DNA from: CAYSYM01 sp964435115
Lineage (GTDB): Bacteria; Chloroflexota; UBA6077; CF-72
Assembly: GCA_964435115.1 (NCBI GenBank)
Contig: CAYSYM010000002.1
Location: 1-64,000, forward strand
DNA length: 64,000 bases
Reading direction: 5' to 3'
The notes below the pieces were generated by a model. The model saw only the letters and a program-made list of their open reading frames with translations. It did not search any database and was not told the DNA's origin. Of this stretch, positions 1-8,948 are shown one piece after another. Both the position numbers and the translations under genes were made by a program. The first letter of the stretch is position 1. Every line of letters starts with the position of its first letter.

Positions 1-1
1 G

Positions 2-100
2 CGGCTCATCTTAGTGGGCCATCCCAAGAAGGGCCTGATGCTGGCCAAGGCCGATGAATTGCGCGCATTCGCCCAGAAACTGCTGGAAAACGTGCATTAG
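2..100 (+). CDS. 3' end of an unidentified gene
   Basis: An open frame enters from the left edge and stops at TAG 98-100, giving about 32 residues that end in QKLLENVH. The segment is rich in Lys, Leu and Ala and has a helical look, but it is too short to assign to a family. It lies 58 bases upstream of an exporter ATPase on the same strand, so it could be the end of a regulator or the first gene of that operon. That role is a guess from position only. Confidence 0.45.
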   Translation, partial: RLILVGHPKKGLMLAKADELRAFAQKLLENVH

Positions 101-158
101 CACGGCGGCCATACTGGAAGACAACAAGAACGAACCGGATGTACAGAGACGGGTCGGC

Positions 159-1139
159 ATGACGCACATCATTGAGACGGAGGAACTGGTCAAGAAATTC
201 GGCGACTTCACGGCCGTGGACCGACTGGACCTGCGCATCAGGCCGGGCGAGCTGTTCGGCTTTCTGGGCCCGAACGGGGCGGGCAAGACGACCACCATCT
301 CCGTCCTGTGCACGCTCCTCCGTCCGACCGCTGGCCGCGTCCAGGTGGCCGGGTACGACGTCGTGCGCCAGGCGGACGACGTCCGCCGCTCGATCGGCCT
401 GATCTTCCAGGATCCCACGCTCGACAACCAGCTCACGGCCCAGGAGAACCTGGACTTCCACGCCCTGGCCTATGATGTCCCGCGGGCCGAGGCGCGGCCG
501 CGGGCCGAAGCGCTGCTGAAGCTGCTGGACCTCTGGGACCGCCGCGACGACCAGGTGAAGAGCTTCTCTGGTGGGATGAAGCGCCGTCTGGAGATCGCGC
601 GCAGCCTCCTGCACCGGCCGCGTGTGCTCTTCCTCGACGAGCCCACCCTGGGGCTCGACCCGCAGACACGGGCGCTCATCTGGCAGTACCTGCTGGGCCT
701 GCGGCAGTCCGACGGGATCACCCTGTTCCTGACCACGCACTACATGGACGAGGCCGAGTACTGCGACCGCATCGCCATCATCGACCACGGCCAGGTCGTG
801 GCACTGGACACGCCGGACAAGCTGAAGGCGATGGTGGGCGGCGACGTGGTGACGGTGCGCACGAGCGACAACCACCAGGCGGCCCAGGAGATCGAGGCGC
901 GCTGGGGGCTGGCGGCGGTCGCGCACGGCGACGAGTTGCGGCTGGAGGTGGAGCGCGGCGACCAGTTCGTCCCCGAGCTGGTGCGTGGCGTGACGCCACG
1001 GGTGGAGGCGGTCACGGTCAACCGCCCAACGCTGGACGACGTGTTCATGAAGCTCACCGGGCGGGCGATCCGCGACGAGGAGGCGAGCGACGTCGAGCGG
1101 CTGCGCCAGCGCGCGCGGGTGTGGGGCGGGCGAGGCTGA
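159..1139 (+). CDS. ABC exporter ATP-binding protein, DrrA-like
   Basis: This is a 326-residue ATPase subunit of a drug/antibiotic-type ABC exporter; it should hydrolyse ATP at the inner face of the membrane. Visible motifs in order are Walker A (GPNGAGKTTT, about residue 40), the signature SGGMKRRLEIA, Walker B (VLFLDEPTLGLD) and the switch histidine in TTHYMDEAE. After the nucleotide-binding domain comes the roughly 90-residue C-terminal extension typical of DrrA/DUF4162 proteins. ATG 159 was chosen over the longer reading frame because MTHIIETEELVKKFGD matches the usual N-terminus of this family. The stop overlaps the permease start (TGATG), so the two are translationally coupled. The substrate cannot be told from sequence. 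Confidence 0.9.
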   Translation: MTHIIETEELVKKFGDFTAVDRLDLRIRPGELFGFLGPNGAGKTTTISVLCTLLRPTAGRVQVAGYDVVRQADDVRRSIGLIFQDPTLDNQLTAQENLDFHALAYDVPRAEARPRAEALLKLLDLWDRRDDQVKSFSGGMKRRLEIARSLLHRPRVLFLDEPTLGLDPQTRALIWQYLLGLRQSDGITLFLTTHYMDEAEYCDRIAIIDHGQVVALDTPDKLKAMVGGDVVTVRTSDNHQAAQEIEARWGLAAVAHGDELRLEVERGDQFVPELVRGVTPRVEAVTVNRPTLDDVFMKLTGRAIRDEEASDVERLRQRARVWGGRG

Positions 1140-2047
1140 TGAGCACGGGGAGCGTGGCGGCCGGGGTCGGCGCTCGGGCGCGGCAGCCGAGATCGCGCCT
1201 GGCCGCCGACCTGCGCGGCGTCTACGTCATCTGGTACCGCGACCTCCTGCGCTGGTGGCGCGACCGGCAGCGGATCCTGCCGTCTGTGTTCCAGCCGATC
1301 CTGTACCTGTTCGTGTTCGGCGTTGGCCTGGGCGCCTCCATCGGAGGTGGACTCGGCGGACCGCGCGGCGGCGGGAGCGCGCCGACCGGGCTGCCTGGCG
1401 TCTCGTACACCACGTTCATCTACCCGGGCATCCTGGCGATGAGCGTGCTGTTCACCAGCATCTTCTCGGCCATGAGCATCGTCTGGGACCGTGAGTTCGG
1501 CTTCCTGAAGGAGATCCAGGTGGCGCCCATCAGCCGCGCGTCCGTGGCCGTCGGCAAGGCGCTGGGCGGAAGCACGGTCGCCATGCTCCAGGCGAGCCTG
1601 CTGCTCGTCCTCGCACCGTTCGTGGGCGTGAGCCTGAACCCGGTGCTGGTGCTCGAGCTGCTGGGCCTGATGTTCCTGCTAGCCTTCACGCTCAGCGGCT
1701 TCGGCGTGGCGATCGCCTCGCGCATGACGACCATGGAAGGCTTCCAGGTGGTGATGAACTTCGTGCTGATGCCGCTCCTCTTCCTGAGCGGCGCCTTCTT
1801 CCCCCTGCAGGGCCTGCCGCCCTGGCTCGCCGCCCTCACGCGGCTCGACCCGGCGGCCTACGCCGTCGACGCCATCCGGCGCGTGGTCCTCGGCGCGTCG
1901 GGGGTGCCAGACGCGGTCCTGGCCGGCCTGGCAATCGCCGGGCCGACGGGCGACCCACTGCCGATCTGGAGCGAGGTCGCCGTCCTCGCGGCGCTCAGCG
2001 TGCCCGTCCTCGCCCTCGCCGTCCGCTGGTTCAGCCAGACGGAGTGA
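1139..2047 (+). CDS. ABC exporter permease, DrrB/ABC-2 type
   Basis: This is the 302-residue membrane partner of the upstream DrrA-like ATPase. An N-terminal cytoplasmic stretch (DLRGVYVIWYRDLLRWWRD) leads into about six hydrophobic segments, with the ABC-2 permease pattern of a first TM (PILYLFVFGVGLGA), a Gly-rich loop, and a later re-entrant/TM block around FLSGAFFPLQGLPPWL, which is the hallmark of this family. The ATG at 1139 overlaps the TGA of the ATPase gene. A GTG 18 bases upstream is possible but would overlap further. The substrate is unknown; the family includes daunorubicin and lipid exporters. Confidence 0.88.
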   Translation: MSTGSVAAGVGARARQPRSRLAADLRGVYVIWYRDLLRWWRDRQRILPSVFQPILYLFVFGVGLGASIGGGLGGPRGGGSAPTGLPGVSYTTFIYPGILAMSVLFTSIFSAMSIVWDREFGFLKEIQVAPISRASVAVGKALGGSTVAMLQASLLLVLAPFVGVSLNPVLVLELLGLMFLLAFTLSGFGVAIASRMTTMEGFQVVMNFVLMPLLFLSGAFFPLQGLPPWLAALTRLDPAAYAVDAIRRVVLGASGVPDAVLAGLAIAGPTGDPLPIWSEVAVLAALSVPVLALAVRWFSQTE

Positions 2048-2057
2048 GGGCGCAACA

Positions 2058-2321
2058 TCACTCCACGGCGATCTCGATCCGCTGCTTGCGCCGGGTCGGC
2101 TCGTCCCGCTCCATCCTGTCCAGCCGGTCCACCATGGCGTCGATCAGCGAGCGGGCGGCAAGGAGCTGCTCGCGCTGCGCGGCGTACATGTGTCGCACAG
2201 TGTCGTCCGGCAGGAGTTGGCGCAGCAGGCGGTCGAGCGTGGGGACCCGGATCACCACCGCCTCTCCTCTCTCCCCGGTGCGTTCCGCGGCGGTGGATGC
2301 GGGCTGCGTCTTGTCGGGCAT
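2058..2321 (-). CDS. small hypothetical protein
   Basis: This encodes 87 residues with no recognised domain. The C-terminal half is strongly helical and charged (RSLIDAMVDRLDRMERDEPTR and on to the end), as in a short coiled-coil or dimerisation segment. ATG 2321 is chosen because a strong GAGGAGG ribosome site sits 8 bases upstream; the longer frame has no such site. It converges on the DrrB-like gene, with 10 bases between stops. The ArsA-like gene lies upstream of it on the same strand, so it may be the last gene of that unit. Confidence 0.6.
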   Translation of the reverse strand: MPDKTQPASTAAERTGERGEAVVIRVPTLDRLLRQLLPDDTVRHMYAAQREQLLAARSLIDAMVDRLDRMERDEPTRRKQRIEIAVE

Positions 2322-2434
2322 GGCGTACCTCCTCCTCATGAGCGCTGGACCAAGCGGGTGAGCCGCACTGCCACGCGCATCGGTGCCGGTGTGGCTCACG
2401 TACCTGGCCATCTGGAAGACTGAGCGCATCGCCC

Positions 2435-3655
2435 TCAGGCCCGCGCTCCTGCGCCCTGGGGGGCGCGGGCTTCGTCGAAGCGGATCGATAGCATGTGGCG
2501 CTCCTCGTCGAGCTGGGCGCCCCGGGCCTGCAGGCCGGCGAGTGCACGCGGCAGGACGACGTGGCGGCGGTGCGTGCCTACGCGGACGAACAGCTCGTCA
2601 CCTGTCTGGCGGAGCTGGACGTCCCCCCGGGTAGCGAACGGTAGCGGGATCTGCATCACGTATCCACCCCCTGGCCGGCGCTCAATTGTATGCGTCTTGC
2701 CTCGGAAATAGATCCGCGTCGGGTCCTCGTCGCCGTACAGGGTGGCGGCCATCCGACGCAGTGGCTCCAGCCCCACCACCTGGTCCTGGAACAGGGGCAC
2801 GGCCTTGATGGGGATGGGGTCGAACCCCTCGGCGATATGGCGGAGGTAGGTGGCCTGCGTGTCCTTCCAGGCCGCGAAGTACGGGTCGGTCACTTCGGGT
2901 GGCAGCACGCGGTTGGCGACCACCAGGTCTGTCGGATAGCCGAACAGGTGGAAGTAGGTGTGCGTCCGCTCCGCTTCCGCGACGACCATCTTCTCCGGGT
3001 TGAGCACCAGCCGCACGCTGGTGAGCGCGGGGTCCACGAGCATGTCATGGAGCTGGCGGAGCTTGCGGAAGAGATCCTCGACACTCGCGAAGACCCTATC
3101 GCTGGGGATGGGCAGGTCGGTGAAGGCGCCGAGCACCGGCCGTACCACCCCTGACACCCGCCGCTGGAGGGGGAACAGCCGTTCCATCCACCAGCGCATG
3201 TGGTCGGGGAAGGAGAGCAGCCGCAGCGTCTCGCCGGTCGGGGCCGCGTCCACGACGACCACGTCGTAGCTGCCCGACTCGCAGTGGCGGTTGATCCACA
3301 GCAGGTTGGCCAGCTCGTCCATCCCCGGCAGGATGGTGAGCTCGTCGGCGACGAGGTCGCCGGCTCCGCCACTTCCCCAGGCCATGAGGGCGTTGAGCCA
3401 CTGCTGTACGGTGCCCCAGTGGGTCTGGAGGTTGTGGTAGATGTCTGTCTCCTGGGCCCACAGGTTGGGTCCGACAAGGGTGGGCTCTGGACCCAGCGGG
3501 AGGTCCAGGCTATCGCCAAGCGAGTGGGCCAGGTCGGTGCTCAGGACGACCGTCCGGTAGCCCAGCTCAGACGCCCGCAGGGCGGTGGCCGCGGCGACCG
3601 ACGTCTTTCCGACGCCGCCTTTGCCGGTGTAGAAGAGGATTCGCACGCCGGCCAT
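2435..3655 (-). CDS. ArsA/GET3-family ATPase
   Basis: This is a 406-residue soluble ATPase of the ArsA/GET3 deviant Walker A family. FYTGKGGVGKTS near the N-terminus is the deviant P-loop with its signature lysine; STDLAHSLGD is the switch I region and VVVDAAPTGETLRLL the switch II/Walker B region. The last 90 or so residues form the HSP20-like beta domain found in many bacterial ArsA homologues. No arsR, arsB or arsC is nearby and the cysteine metal site of true ArsA is not evident. A role in protein targeting or an unknown function is therefore more likely than arsenite export. The start at 3655 puts the P-loop about 10 residues from the N-terminus, as expected. Confidence 0.85.
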   Translation of the reverse strand: MAGVRILFYTGKGGVGKTSVAAATALRASELGYRTVVLSTDLAHSLGDSLDLPLGPEPTLVGPNLWAQETDIYHNLQTHWGTVQQWLNALMAWGSGGAGDLVADELTILPGMDELANLLWINRHCESGSYDVVVVDAAPTGETLRLLSFPDHMRWWMERLFPLQRRVSGVVRPVLGAFTDLPIPSDRVFASVEDLFRKLRQLHDMLVDPALTSVRLVLNPEKMVVAEAERTHTYFHLFGYPTDLVVANRVLPPEVTDPYFAAWKDTQATYLRHIAEGFDPIPIKAVPLFQDQVVGLEPLRRMAATLYGDEDPTRIYFRGKTHTIERRPGGGYVMQIPLPFATRGDVQLRQTGDELFVRVGTHRRHVVLPRALAGLQARGAQLDEERHMLSIRFDEARAPQGAGARA

Positions 3656-3742
3656 TGTCGCACTCCGCGCAAGCCGGCCGGCGACATCGCCATCGTGATG
3701 CCGCGGCCGGGATGGAATGAGGGCCGTCGCCGAGGAATCGGG

Positions 3743-3748
3743 TACAAT
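3743..3748 (+). promoter_or_regulatory. candidate -10 box TACAAT
   Basis: GGTACAAT is an AT-rich island in GC-rich DNA and resembles a sigma-70 -10 element. It lies 214 bases upstream of the small gene at 3962, which would give a leader of about 200 nt. No convincing -35 is visible. Confidence 0.35.
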
Positions 3749-3961
3749 TTGCGCGGCCCGCCAACTACGGGGTGTGGCCGACGCCCGTTCCACGTGGCTC
3801 GTACCGAGCGTCCGGGTCCGTCGCGCTACGCGCGACCGCACGGAGGTGGGGCGGCCTCGGGGCACACCCGGCAGCGGCGGGCCGCGCCGCCTTCAGAGCG
3901 GGGCGCGCCGGAGACGACGCACGTCGGGCCGGCCGAAGATCGACACACGAGGAAGGGAAGG

Positions 3962-4174
3962 ATGGCTGAGAGCAACAAGAACCAGACGGCCGCCGAGCGC
4001 GCGCGCATGAAGGAGCTGCTTGGAGCGCAGCTTTCGACGCACGTATGCTTCTCGCCGAGCTGCCCGACGCCGGGCGAGCGCATCGTGATGCGCGAGCTGT
4101 TCCCGGTGGTCACCCTGGCGCCGCGGCGCCGGACCGTCTTCTACCACAAGGCCTGCGGCCCGAAGCTCAACTGA
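3962..4174 (+). CDS. small Cys-containing hypothetical protein
   Basis: This encodes 70 residues. The start at 3962 follows an AGGAAGGGAAGG purine-rich ribosome site. The protein begins with a charged helix and then has CFSPSC and a late Cys (HKACGP), a spacing that could bind a metal, although only three cysteines are present. No family is recognised. It stands alone, is followed by a strong hairpin terminator, and converges on the rpiB-tal gene. Confidence 0.65.
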   Translation: MAESNKNQTAAERARMKELLGAQLSTHVCFSPSCPTPGERIVMRELFPVVTLAPRRRTVFYHKACGPKLN

Positions 4175-4193
4175 GCGAGCGCGAACTACACGA

Positions 4194-4231
4194 GCGAGAC
4201 AGGCCGGGATGAACGCCCCGGCCTGTCTCGC
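4194..4231. terminator. perfect 15-bp hairpin terminator
   Basis: The arms GCGAGACAGGCCGGG and CCCGGCCTGTCTCGC pair without mismatch around an 8-nt loop and are followed by TTGCTGTT. The hairpin lies between two convergent genes (stops at 4174 and 4253), so it may end transcription in both directions. Confidence 0.8.
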
Positions 4232-4252
4232 TTGCTGTTCCGGGGACGGCGC

Positions 4253-5866
4253 TCAGCGGGCGCCGACCAGGGCCTGGCGGCGCTCCTCCAGTCGCTGGAG
4301 GAGCTGGTCGAACGAGTCCGCGAACGCCCGGACCCCATCCCTCTGGAGTCGGAGCGTCACGGCGTCCATGTCGATGCCGGCCTCGGCCAGCGCCCGCATC
4401 GTCCGGTGCGCCCGCTCGACCTCCTCCGGGGTATCGACCCGCCGCTCCACTCGCCCGTGGTCCTTGAAGGCGACCAGCGTCGCCGGTGGGACGGTGTTCA
4501 CCGTGTCCGGGCCGACCAGCTCCTCCACGTAGCGCACGTCGCGGTAGCGCGGGTTCTTGGTGCTGGTGCTCGCCCACAGCGGCCGCTGGACGCGGGCGCC
4601 CTGCCGCGCCAGCGCCTCCCAGCGCGGGCCGGCGAAGAGCTCGCGGAAGCGCTGGTAGGCGACGCGGGCGTTCGCGATGGCTGCCTGGCCGAGCAGCGCC
4701 TCGAGCCGGCTCCGAACCTCAGCGCTGGGCGCCTCGGCGATCTTCTCGCCGAGCAGCTCGTCTACCAGGGTATCGACGCGGCTGACGAAGAAGCTCGCCA
4801 CGGAGACGGGCGCGGGCACGAGGCTGTCGGTGTGGGCCAGGCGGGCCGGCTCGCCGCGAAAGAAGCGCTCCAGCCCGCGCAGGTGGGCCTGCGCCACCTC
4901 CACGTAGAGGTCGACCGAGAACATGAGGGTCACGTTGACGTTGATGCCAGAGGCGATCGAGGCTTCGATGGCGGGGATCCCCTCCGGGGTGGCGGGGATC
5001 TTGACCATGACGTTGGGGCGGTCGAGGCGACGCCACAGCTCCCGCGTCATCTCGATCGTCGCCGGGGCGTCGGCGGCGATCGCCGGGGGGTTTTCCAAGC
5101 TGACGTAGCCATCCCGCCCGGCGGTGAGCGCGTAGATGGGCCGCAGCGCGTCGGCAGCGGCCTGGATGTCCTCGATCGCCAGCGTCCAGTAGATCGCTTC
5201 GGCGTCCTTGCCCTGCTCGGCCAGGGCCTGGGCGGGCGCTTCGTACTCGGGCCCCTGACTCATCGCCTTCTCGAAGATGGTCGGGTTGGAGGTGACGCCC
5301 ACCACCCGGTCTTCCCAGGCGAGCCGCCGCAGCTCGCCCGAGAGCAGCATGCCGCGCGCGATGCTGTCCAGCCAGAGGCTCTGCCCTTCGCAGCGCAGCG
5401 CCTCGAGTGGGAAAGTGCTGCTCGCCTCGATGGCGTCGATCTTCGCCACCCGGCGTCGGTGGCGCTCCTCGCCGCTGGAGGTGGCGGCCAGGTAGGCCCG
5501 CGCGATGTCCAGGGCCAGCTCGCCGCCGGTCACCCGCTCGCCCAGGCAGAGGATGTTGCCATGGTCGTGCTCCACTGCCTGGTGCGCCGTGTAGGTGTCG
5601 CCGGCGAAGAAGGCCCGCGCGCCGGGCACCTTGGCCGCTGCCATGCACGCGCCCGCGCCCGACCCGCAGACCAGGATGCCGCGGTCAGCCTCGCCGCGCG
5701 CCACCGCGCTGGCCACTGCCCGCGCGTAGTCGGGGTAGTCCACCGGCGGCTCCGCCGCATACGTGCCGAGGTCGACAAGCGTGTACCGGCTGTCCGCGGC
5801 GAGGCGTCGCAGTAGGGCTTGCTTGAGGTGGAAACCGGCGTGGTCGGAAGCAATGGCGATGCGCAT
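4253..5866 (-). CDS. fused ribose-5-phosphate isomerase B / transaldolase
   Basis: This is a single 537-residue frame with two enzyme domains of the non-oxidative pentose phosphate pathway. Residues about 1-150 are RpiB: IASDHAGFHLK at the N-terminus, the VCGSGAGACMAA active-site loop with its Cys, and TYTAHQAVEHDHGN carrying the catalytic histidine region. Residues about 165-530 are a Tal-type transaldolase: TSNPTIFEKAM, NVMVKIPAT with the Schiff-base lysine, INVNVTLMFS, and WASTSTKNP near the end. The fusion would interconvert ribulose-5-P and ribose-5-P and transfer dihydroxyacetone units. It lies 105 bases downstream of transketolase on the same strand, so the two form one pathway unit. 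Both active sites look intact. Confidence 0.93.
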   Translation of the reverse strand: MRIAIASDHAGFHLKQALLRRLAADSRYTLVDLGTYAAEPPVDYPDYARAVASAVARGEADRGILVCGSGAGACMAAAKVPGARAFFAGDTYTAHQAVEHDHGNILCLGERVTGGELALDIARAYLAATSSGEERHRRRVAKIDAIEASSTFPLEALRCEGQSLWLDSIARGMLLSGELRRLAWEDRVVGVTSNPTIFEKAMSQGPEYEAPAQALAEQGKDAEAIYWTLAIEDIQAAADALRPIYALTAGRDGYVSLENPPAIAADAPATIEMTRELWRRLDRPNVMVKIPATPEGIPAIEASIASGINVNVTLMFSVDLYVEVAQAHLRGLERFFRGEPARLAHTDSLVPAPVSVASFFVSRVDTLVDELLGEKIAEAPSAEVRSRLEALLGQAAIANARVAYQRFRELFAGPRWEALARQGARVQRPLWASTSTKNPRYRDVRYVEELVGPDTVNTVPPATLVAFKDHGRVERRVDTPEEVERAHRTMRALAEAGIDMDAVTLRLQRDGVRAFADSFDQLLQRLEERRQALVGAR

Positions 5867-5884
5867 GGGGGAGGTCTCACATCG

Positions 5885-5912
5885 GGGTGTTGGGGGTCGG
5901 GGGTCGGGGGTT
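5885..5912. repeat. intergenic G-rich heptad array
   Basis: Four tandem 7-nt units (GGGTGTT, GGGGGTC, GGGGGTC, GGGGGTT) lie between tkt and rpiB-tal. Related arrays occur at 38316-38370 and 53762-53789. Confidence 0.6.
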
Positions 5913-5971
5913 GGGCGGCAGATTTCAGGTGTTGGCGCCGGGCTTCGCCTTCCCCCCGGCGTCTGAGGAGC

Positions 5972-8131
5972 TCACGGCGCCTCACTCGCTGCCTTTGAGA
6001 AGGAGGCGCGCCCGGCGGGCGCCGTCCCTGGCCGGATGCCCTCGCGCTTGGCGCTCCGCTGGAGGACGGCCCGGATCCGCTCGGCGACGTGCGCGGGCGT
6101 GAAGCCGAGGTGCGTGTAGACGTCGGCGTACGGGGCGGAGGCGCCGAAGCGGTCGAGCCCCACGACGTCGCCGCGGTCGCCCACCCAGCGCGGCCAGCCG
6201 AGCGGGACCGCGGCTTCTACCGCGACGCGGGCCCACACCTCGGGTGGGAGTACCGCATCGCGGTACGGCTGGGGCTGCTCGGAGAAGAGCTCCCACGAAG
6301 GCATGCTGACCACGCGGGTGGGCACGCCTTCCTGCTCGAGCAGGTCGCGTGCCGCGAGCGCCAGGGCGACCTCCGACCCGGCGCCGATGAGGATGGCGTC
6401 AGCCGTGCCGCCGTTCGCCTCGGCCAGGACGTAGGCGCCCCGGCGCGCCTCGACGGCCGGGGCCAGGTGCGCGCGGTCGAGCACGGGCAGCGCCTGGCGG
6501 CTGAAGACGAGCGCCGTCGGGCTGTGGCGGCGTTCCACGGCCAGCCGCCAGCCCTCGACGACCTCGTTCGCGTCGGCCGGCCGGAACACGAGCAGGTTGG
6601 GAATGGCGCGTAAGGCGGCGAGGTGCTCGACGGGCTGGTGCGTCGGTCCGTCCTCCCCCAGGCCAATGGAGTCGTGAGTGAAGACGAAGATGGAGCCCAG
6701 CTCACTCAACGCCGCCAGGCGCAGGGCGGGGCGCATGTAGTCGCTGAACACGAGGAAGGTGGCGCTGAACGGAATCAGCCCCCCGTGGTAAGCCAGGCCG
6801 TTGGTGATGGAGCCCATGGCGTGCTCCCGCACCCCGAAGTAGAAGTTGCGACCCGCGTAGCCCCACGGGCCCCCTACCGCGCCCTGGCGGTCCTCGACCG
6901 GCTCGGCCGGGCTCTGGAAGTCGCCGCCACCCGTGAGGGCGGTGTTCGTGGAGGGGTTCAGGTCGGCCGAGCCACCCACCAGCTCGGGCAGCGCCCGGGC
7001 GACGGCGTTGATGACCTTGCCGCCCGCGGCACGCGTGGCCAGCTTGCCATCCTGTGGCGTGAAGGTTGGCAGGTCCGCGTCCCAGCCGGCCGGCAGCTGG
7101 CCCGCCTGGGTGCGTCGGAACTGAGCGGCAAGGTCGGGGGACGCGGCGGCGTAGAGATCCAGGCGCCGCTGCCAGTCGGTCTGGAGCTGGGCGCCACGGT
7201 CCACGGCCTGCCGGAAGAGCTGTAGCGCCTCGTCCGGGACGGTGAAGGGTTCCGCATAGGGCCAGCCGAGGTTGCGCTTGGTCGCCGCGACCTCCTGGGG
7301 GCCGAGCGGCGATCCATGGGCTTCGAAGGTCCCCTGCTTGCCGGGGCTCCCGTAGCCGAGGAGCGTGCGTACCATGATGAGCGACGGCCGGGAGCGCTCA
7401 GCGCGCGCCTCGCGAATCGCCCGATCGATCGCCTCGAGGTCGTTGCCATCGTCGACGCGCAGCACCTGCCACTGGCACGCCTCGAAGCGCGCGCGCACGT
7501 CCTCGCTGAAAGTGAGGTCGGCCGCGCCCGCCAGGGTGACACGGTTCTGGTCGTACAGGTAGATGAGCTTGCCCAGCCGCAGGTGTCCGGCCAGGCTGGC
7601 GGCCTCGTAGGCCACGCCTTCCATCAGGTCGCCGTCGGAGACGATACCGTAGGTGAAGTGGTCGACGATCGTGTGCTGGTCGCGGTTGTAGGTGGCCGCC
7701 AGGTGGGCTTCGGCCATGGCCAGACCGACCCCGTTCGCGAACCCCTGGCCGAGGGGGCCGGTGGTCAGCTCCACGCCCGGCGTCAGCCGGTACTCTGGGT
7801 GGCCCGGCGTCCTGCTACCCCACTGTCGGAAGCGCTTCAGCTCGTCGAGCGGGAGGTCGTAGCCTGTGAGGTAGAGCAGGCTGTACAGGAGCATGCTGCC
7901 GTGGCCGGCCGAGAAGACGAAGCGGTCGCGGTCAGGCCAGCGCGGGTCGCGCGGGTTGTGGCGGAGGTGGCGCGTCCACAGGACGTAGGCCATGGGCGCG
8001 GCTCCCAGCGGGAGCCCCGGGTGGCCGCTGTTCGCCTGCTGCACGGCGTCGATGGAGAGGGTGCGGATCGTGTTGACGGCGAGCTGGTCGAGGCGCTGGG
8101 CGGCCGGTGGGGCGGCGGGGGTGGCAGTCAC
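5972..8131 (-). CDS. tkt: transketolase
   Basis: This is a full-length thiamine-diphosphate transketolase of about 719 residues, which moves two-carbon ketol units between pentose phosphate and glycolytic sugars. The N-terminal domain shows the early His/Gly motifs (ANSGHPGLPLGAAPMAYVLW), TGPLGQGFANGVG, and the ThDP/Mg motif SDGDLMEGVAYEAASLAG ending in the usual Asn (YLYDQNRVTL). The middle domain has GVREHAMGSITNGLAYHGG, containing the catalytic Glu, and HDSIGLGEDGPTHQP. GTG 8131 is preferred to the TTG just upstream, because a GGAG lies 10 bases before it. It precedes rpiB-tal in the same direction. A Lys/Ser/Ala-rich tail of some 25 residues extends past the usual end. Confidence 0.95.
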   Translation of the reverse strand: MTATPAAPPAAQRLDQLAVNTIRTLSIDAVQQANSGHPGLPLGAAPMAYVLWTRHLRHNPRDPRWPDRDRFVFSAGHGSMLLYSLLYLTGYDLPLDELKRFRQWGSRTPGHPEYRLTPGVELTTGPLGQGFANGVGLAMAEAHLAATYNRDQHTIVDHFTYGIVSDGDLMEGVAYEAASLAGHLRLGKLIYLYDQNRVTLAGAADLTFSEDVRARFEACQWQVLRVDDGNDLEAIDRAIREARAERSRPSLIMVRTLLGYGSPGKQGTFEAHGSPLGPQEVAATKRNLGWPYAEPFTVPDEALQLFRQAVDRGAQLQTDWQRRLDLYAAASPDLAAQFRRTQAGQLPAGWDADLPTFTPQDGKLATRAAGGKVINAVARALPELVGGSADLNPSTNTALTGGGDFQSPAEPVEDRQGAVGGPWGYAGRNFYFGVREHAMGSITNGLAYHGGLIPFSATFLVFSDYMRPALRLAALSELGSIFVFTHDSIGLGEDGPTHQPVEHLAALRAIPNLLVFRPADANEVVEGWRLAVERRHSPTALVFSRQALPVLDRAHLAPAVEARRGAYVLAEANGGTADAILIGAGSEVALALAARDLLEQEGVPTRVVSMPSWELFSEQPQPYRDAVLPPEVWARVAVEAAVPLGWPRWVGDRGDVVGLDRFGASAPYADVYTHLGFTPAHVAERIRAVLQRSAKREGIRPGTAPAGRASFSKAASEAP

Positions 8132-8227
8132 CAATCAGGGGCTCCGGCGGGTTGGGTCACCGGCGGGGTGCAGCAAAGTGTAGGCCATGCCCATCGCCGC
8201 GAGCGGGGCAGGATCGCCAAGCAGCGA

Positions 8228-8255
8228 GCCGGGGCGGCCCACAGGCCGCCCCGGC
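8228..8255. terminator. perfect 12-bp hairpin
   Basis: GCCGGGGCGGCC and GGCCGCCCCGGC pair around a CACA loop, downstream of the minus-strand copper lipoprotein gene. It probably ends that transcript before tkt. Confidence 0.7.
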
Positions 8256-8326
8256 AGCACGCGCGCGGGAGGGTTGCGCCTGGCGGCGTCCCGTCTGGCG
8301 GGCGACGCGCCAGGTGGCGCAGCCGG

Positions 8327-8851
8327 TCAGCGGGAGCCCATCGGTCCCTGCGCCACGGTCAACTGGCCCACCATGCCGGCCTGTTCGTGGCCCGGCAGCG
8401 TGCACGCGAAGCGGTACGTCCCGGACCTGGCCGGCGTGAACTCCACCGTCCCCGTCTTGCCCGGCTCGGCGTCCACGTGGACGATGGCGCTACTCACGTT
8501 CGGCGTCGCCCCCTCGGCGTGCTCGCCAGCCTGGCCCATCTCCATCTGGCCGTCCGCCATCTGGGCGTCGAGCCCCATCAGGGCGACGTCGTGCAGGATC
8601 TTGCCGTCGTTCTTCAGCACGAGGCGCGTTGGCTGTCCCGCCGTCAACTGGATCGCTGCTGGGGCGAACCGCCACTCACTCGCTGTGAGTGTGACCTCGC
8701 GCACCGTAGCAGTGCTCGCCTGGGCCTGCGGCGCGGCTCCCGTGCGGGCCTTCGGCGCCTCGCCGATGCGCGCCGGCGCGCACGCCGCGAGCGCGAGGCT
8801 CGCCACAAAGAGGCTCCACACCACCCCTCGTTTCCACGGCTGCCTGGGCAT
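8327..8851 (-). CDS. cupredoxin-like lipoprotein
   Basis: This is a 174-residue secreted blue-copper protein. The N-terminal signal has a lipobox (SLALAAC, Cys about residue 24), so it should be anchored to the outer face of the membrane. The C-terminal cupredoxin fold carries a plausible type 1 copper set: His in KILHDVALMG, then Cys, His and Met in FACTLPGHEQAGM. A Met- and His-containing insert (QMADGQMEMGQAGEHAEG) sits in the middle and might bind extra copper. It is probably an electron carrier or copper-handling protein. A second cupredoxin lipoprotein occurs at 54450-54965. No terminal oxidase genes are adjacent. Confidence 0.85.
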   Translation of the reverse strand: MPRQPWKRGVVWSLFVASLALAACAPARIGEAPKARTGAAPQAQASTATVREVTLTASEWRFAPAAIQLTAGQPTRLVLKNDGKILHDVALMGLDAQMADGQMEMGQAGEHAEGATPNVSSAIVHVDAEPGKTGTVEFTPARSGTYRFACTLPGHEQAGMVGQLTVAQGPMGSR

Positions 8852-8948
8852 CGTGCTGCTCCTTCCGACTGGTGCTCTCTCGCAGCAGGAGTATGGTCAG
8901 GCGGCGGCACCGGTCCCACGCACGGCGGGGCGGTCTTGCCCACACACG

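Noticed and set aside
4232..5815. 527-codon open frame on the plus strand
   Set aside because: Antisense to rpiB-tal, whose domains are unambiguous.
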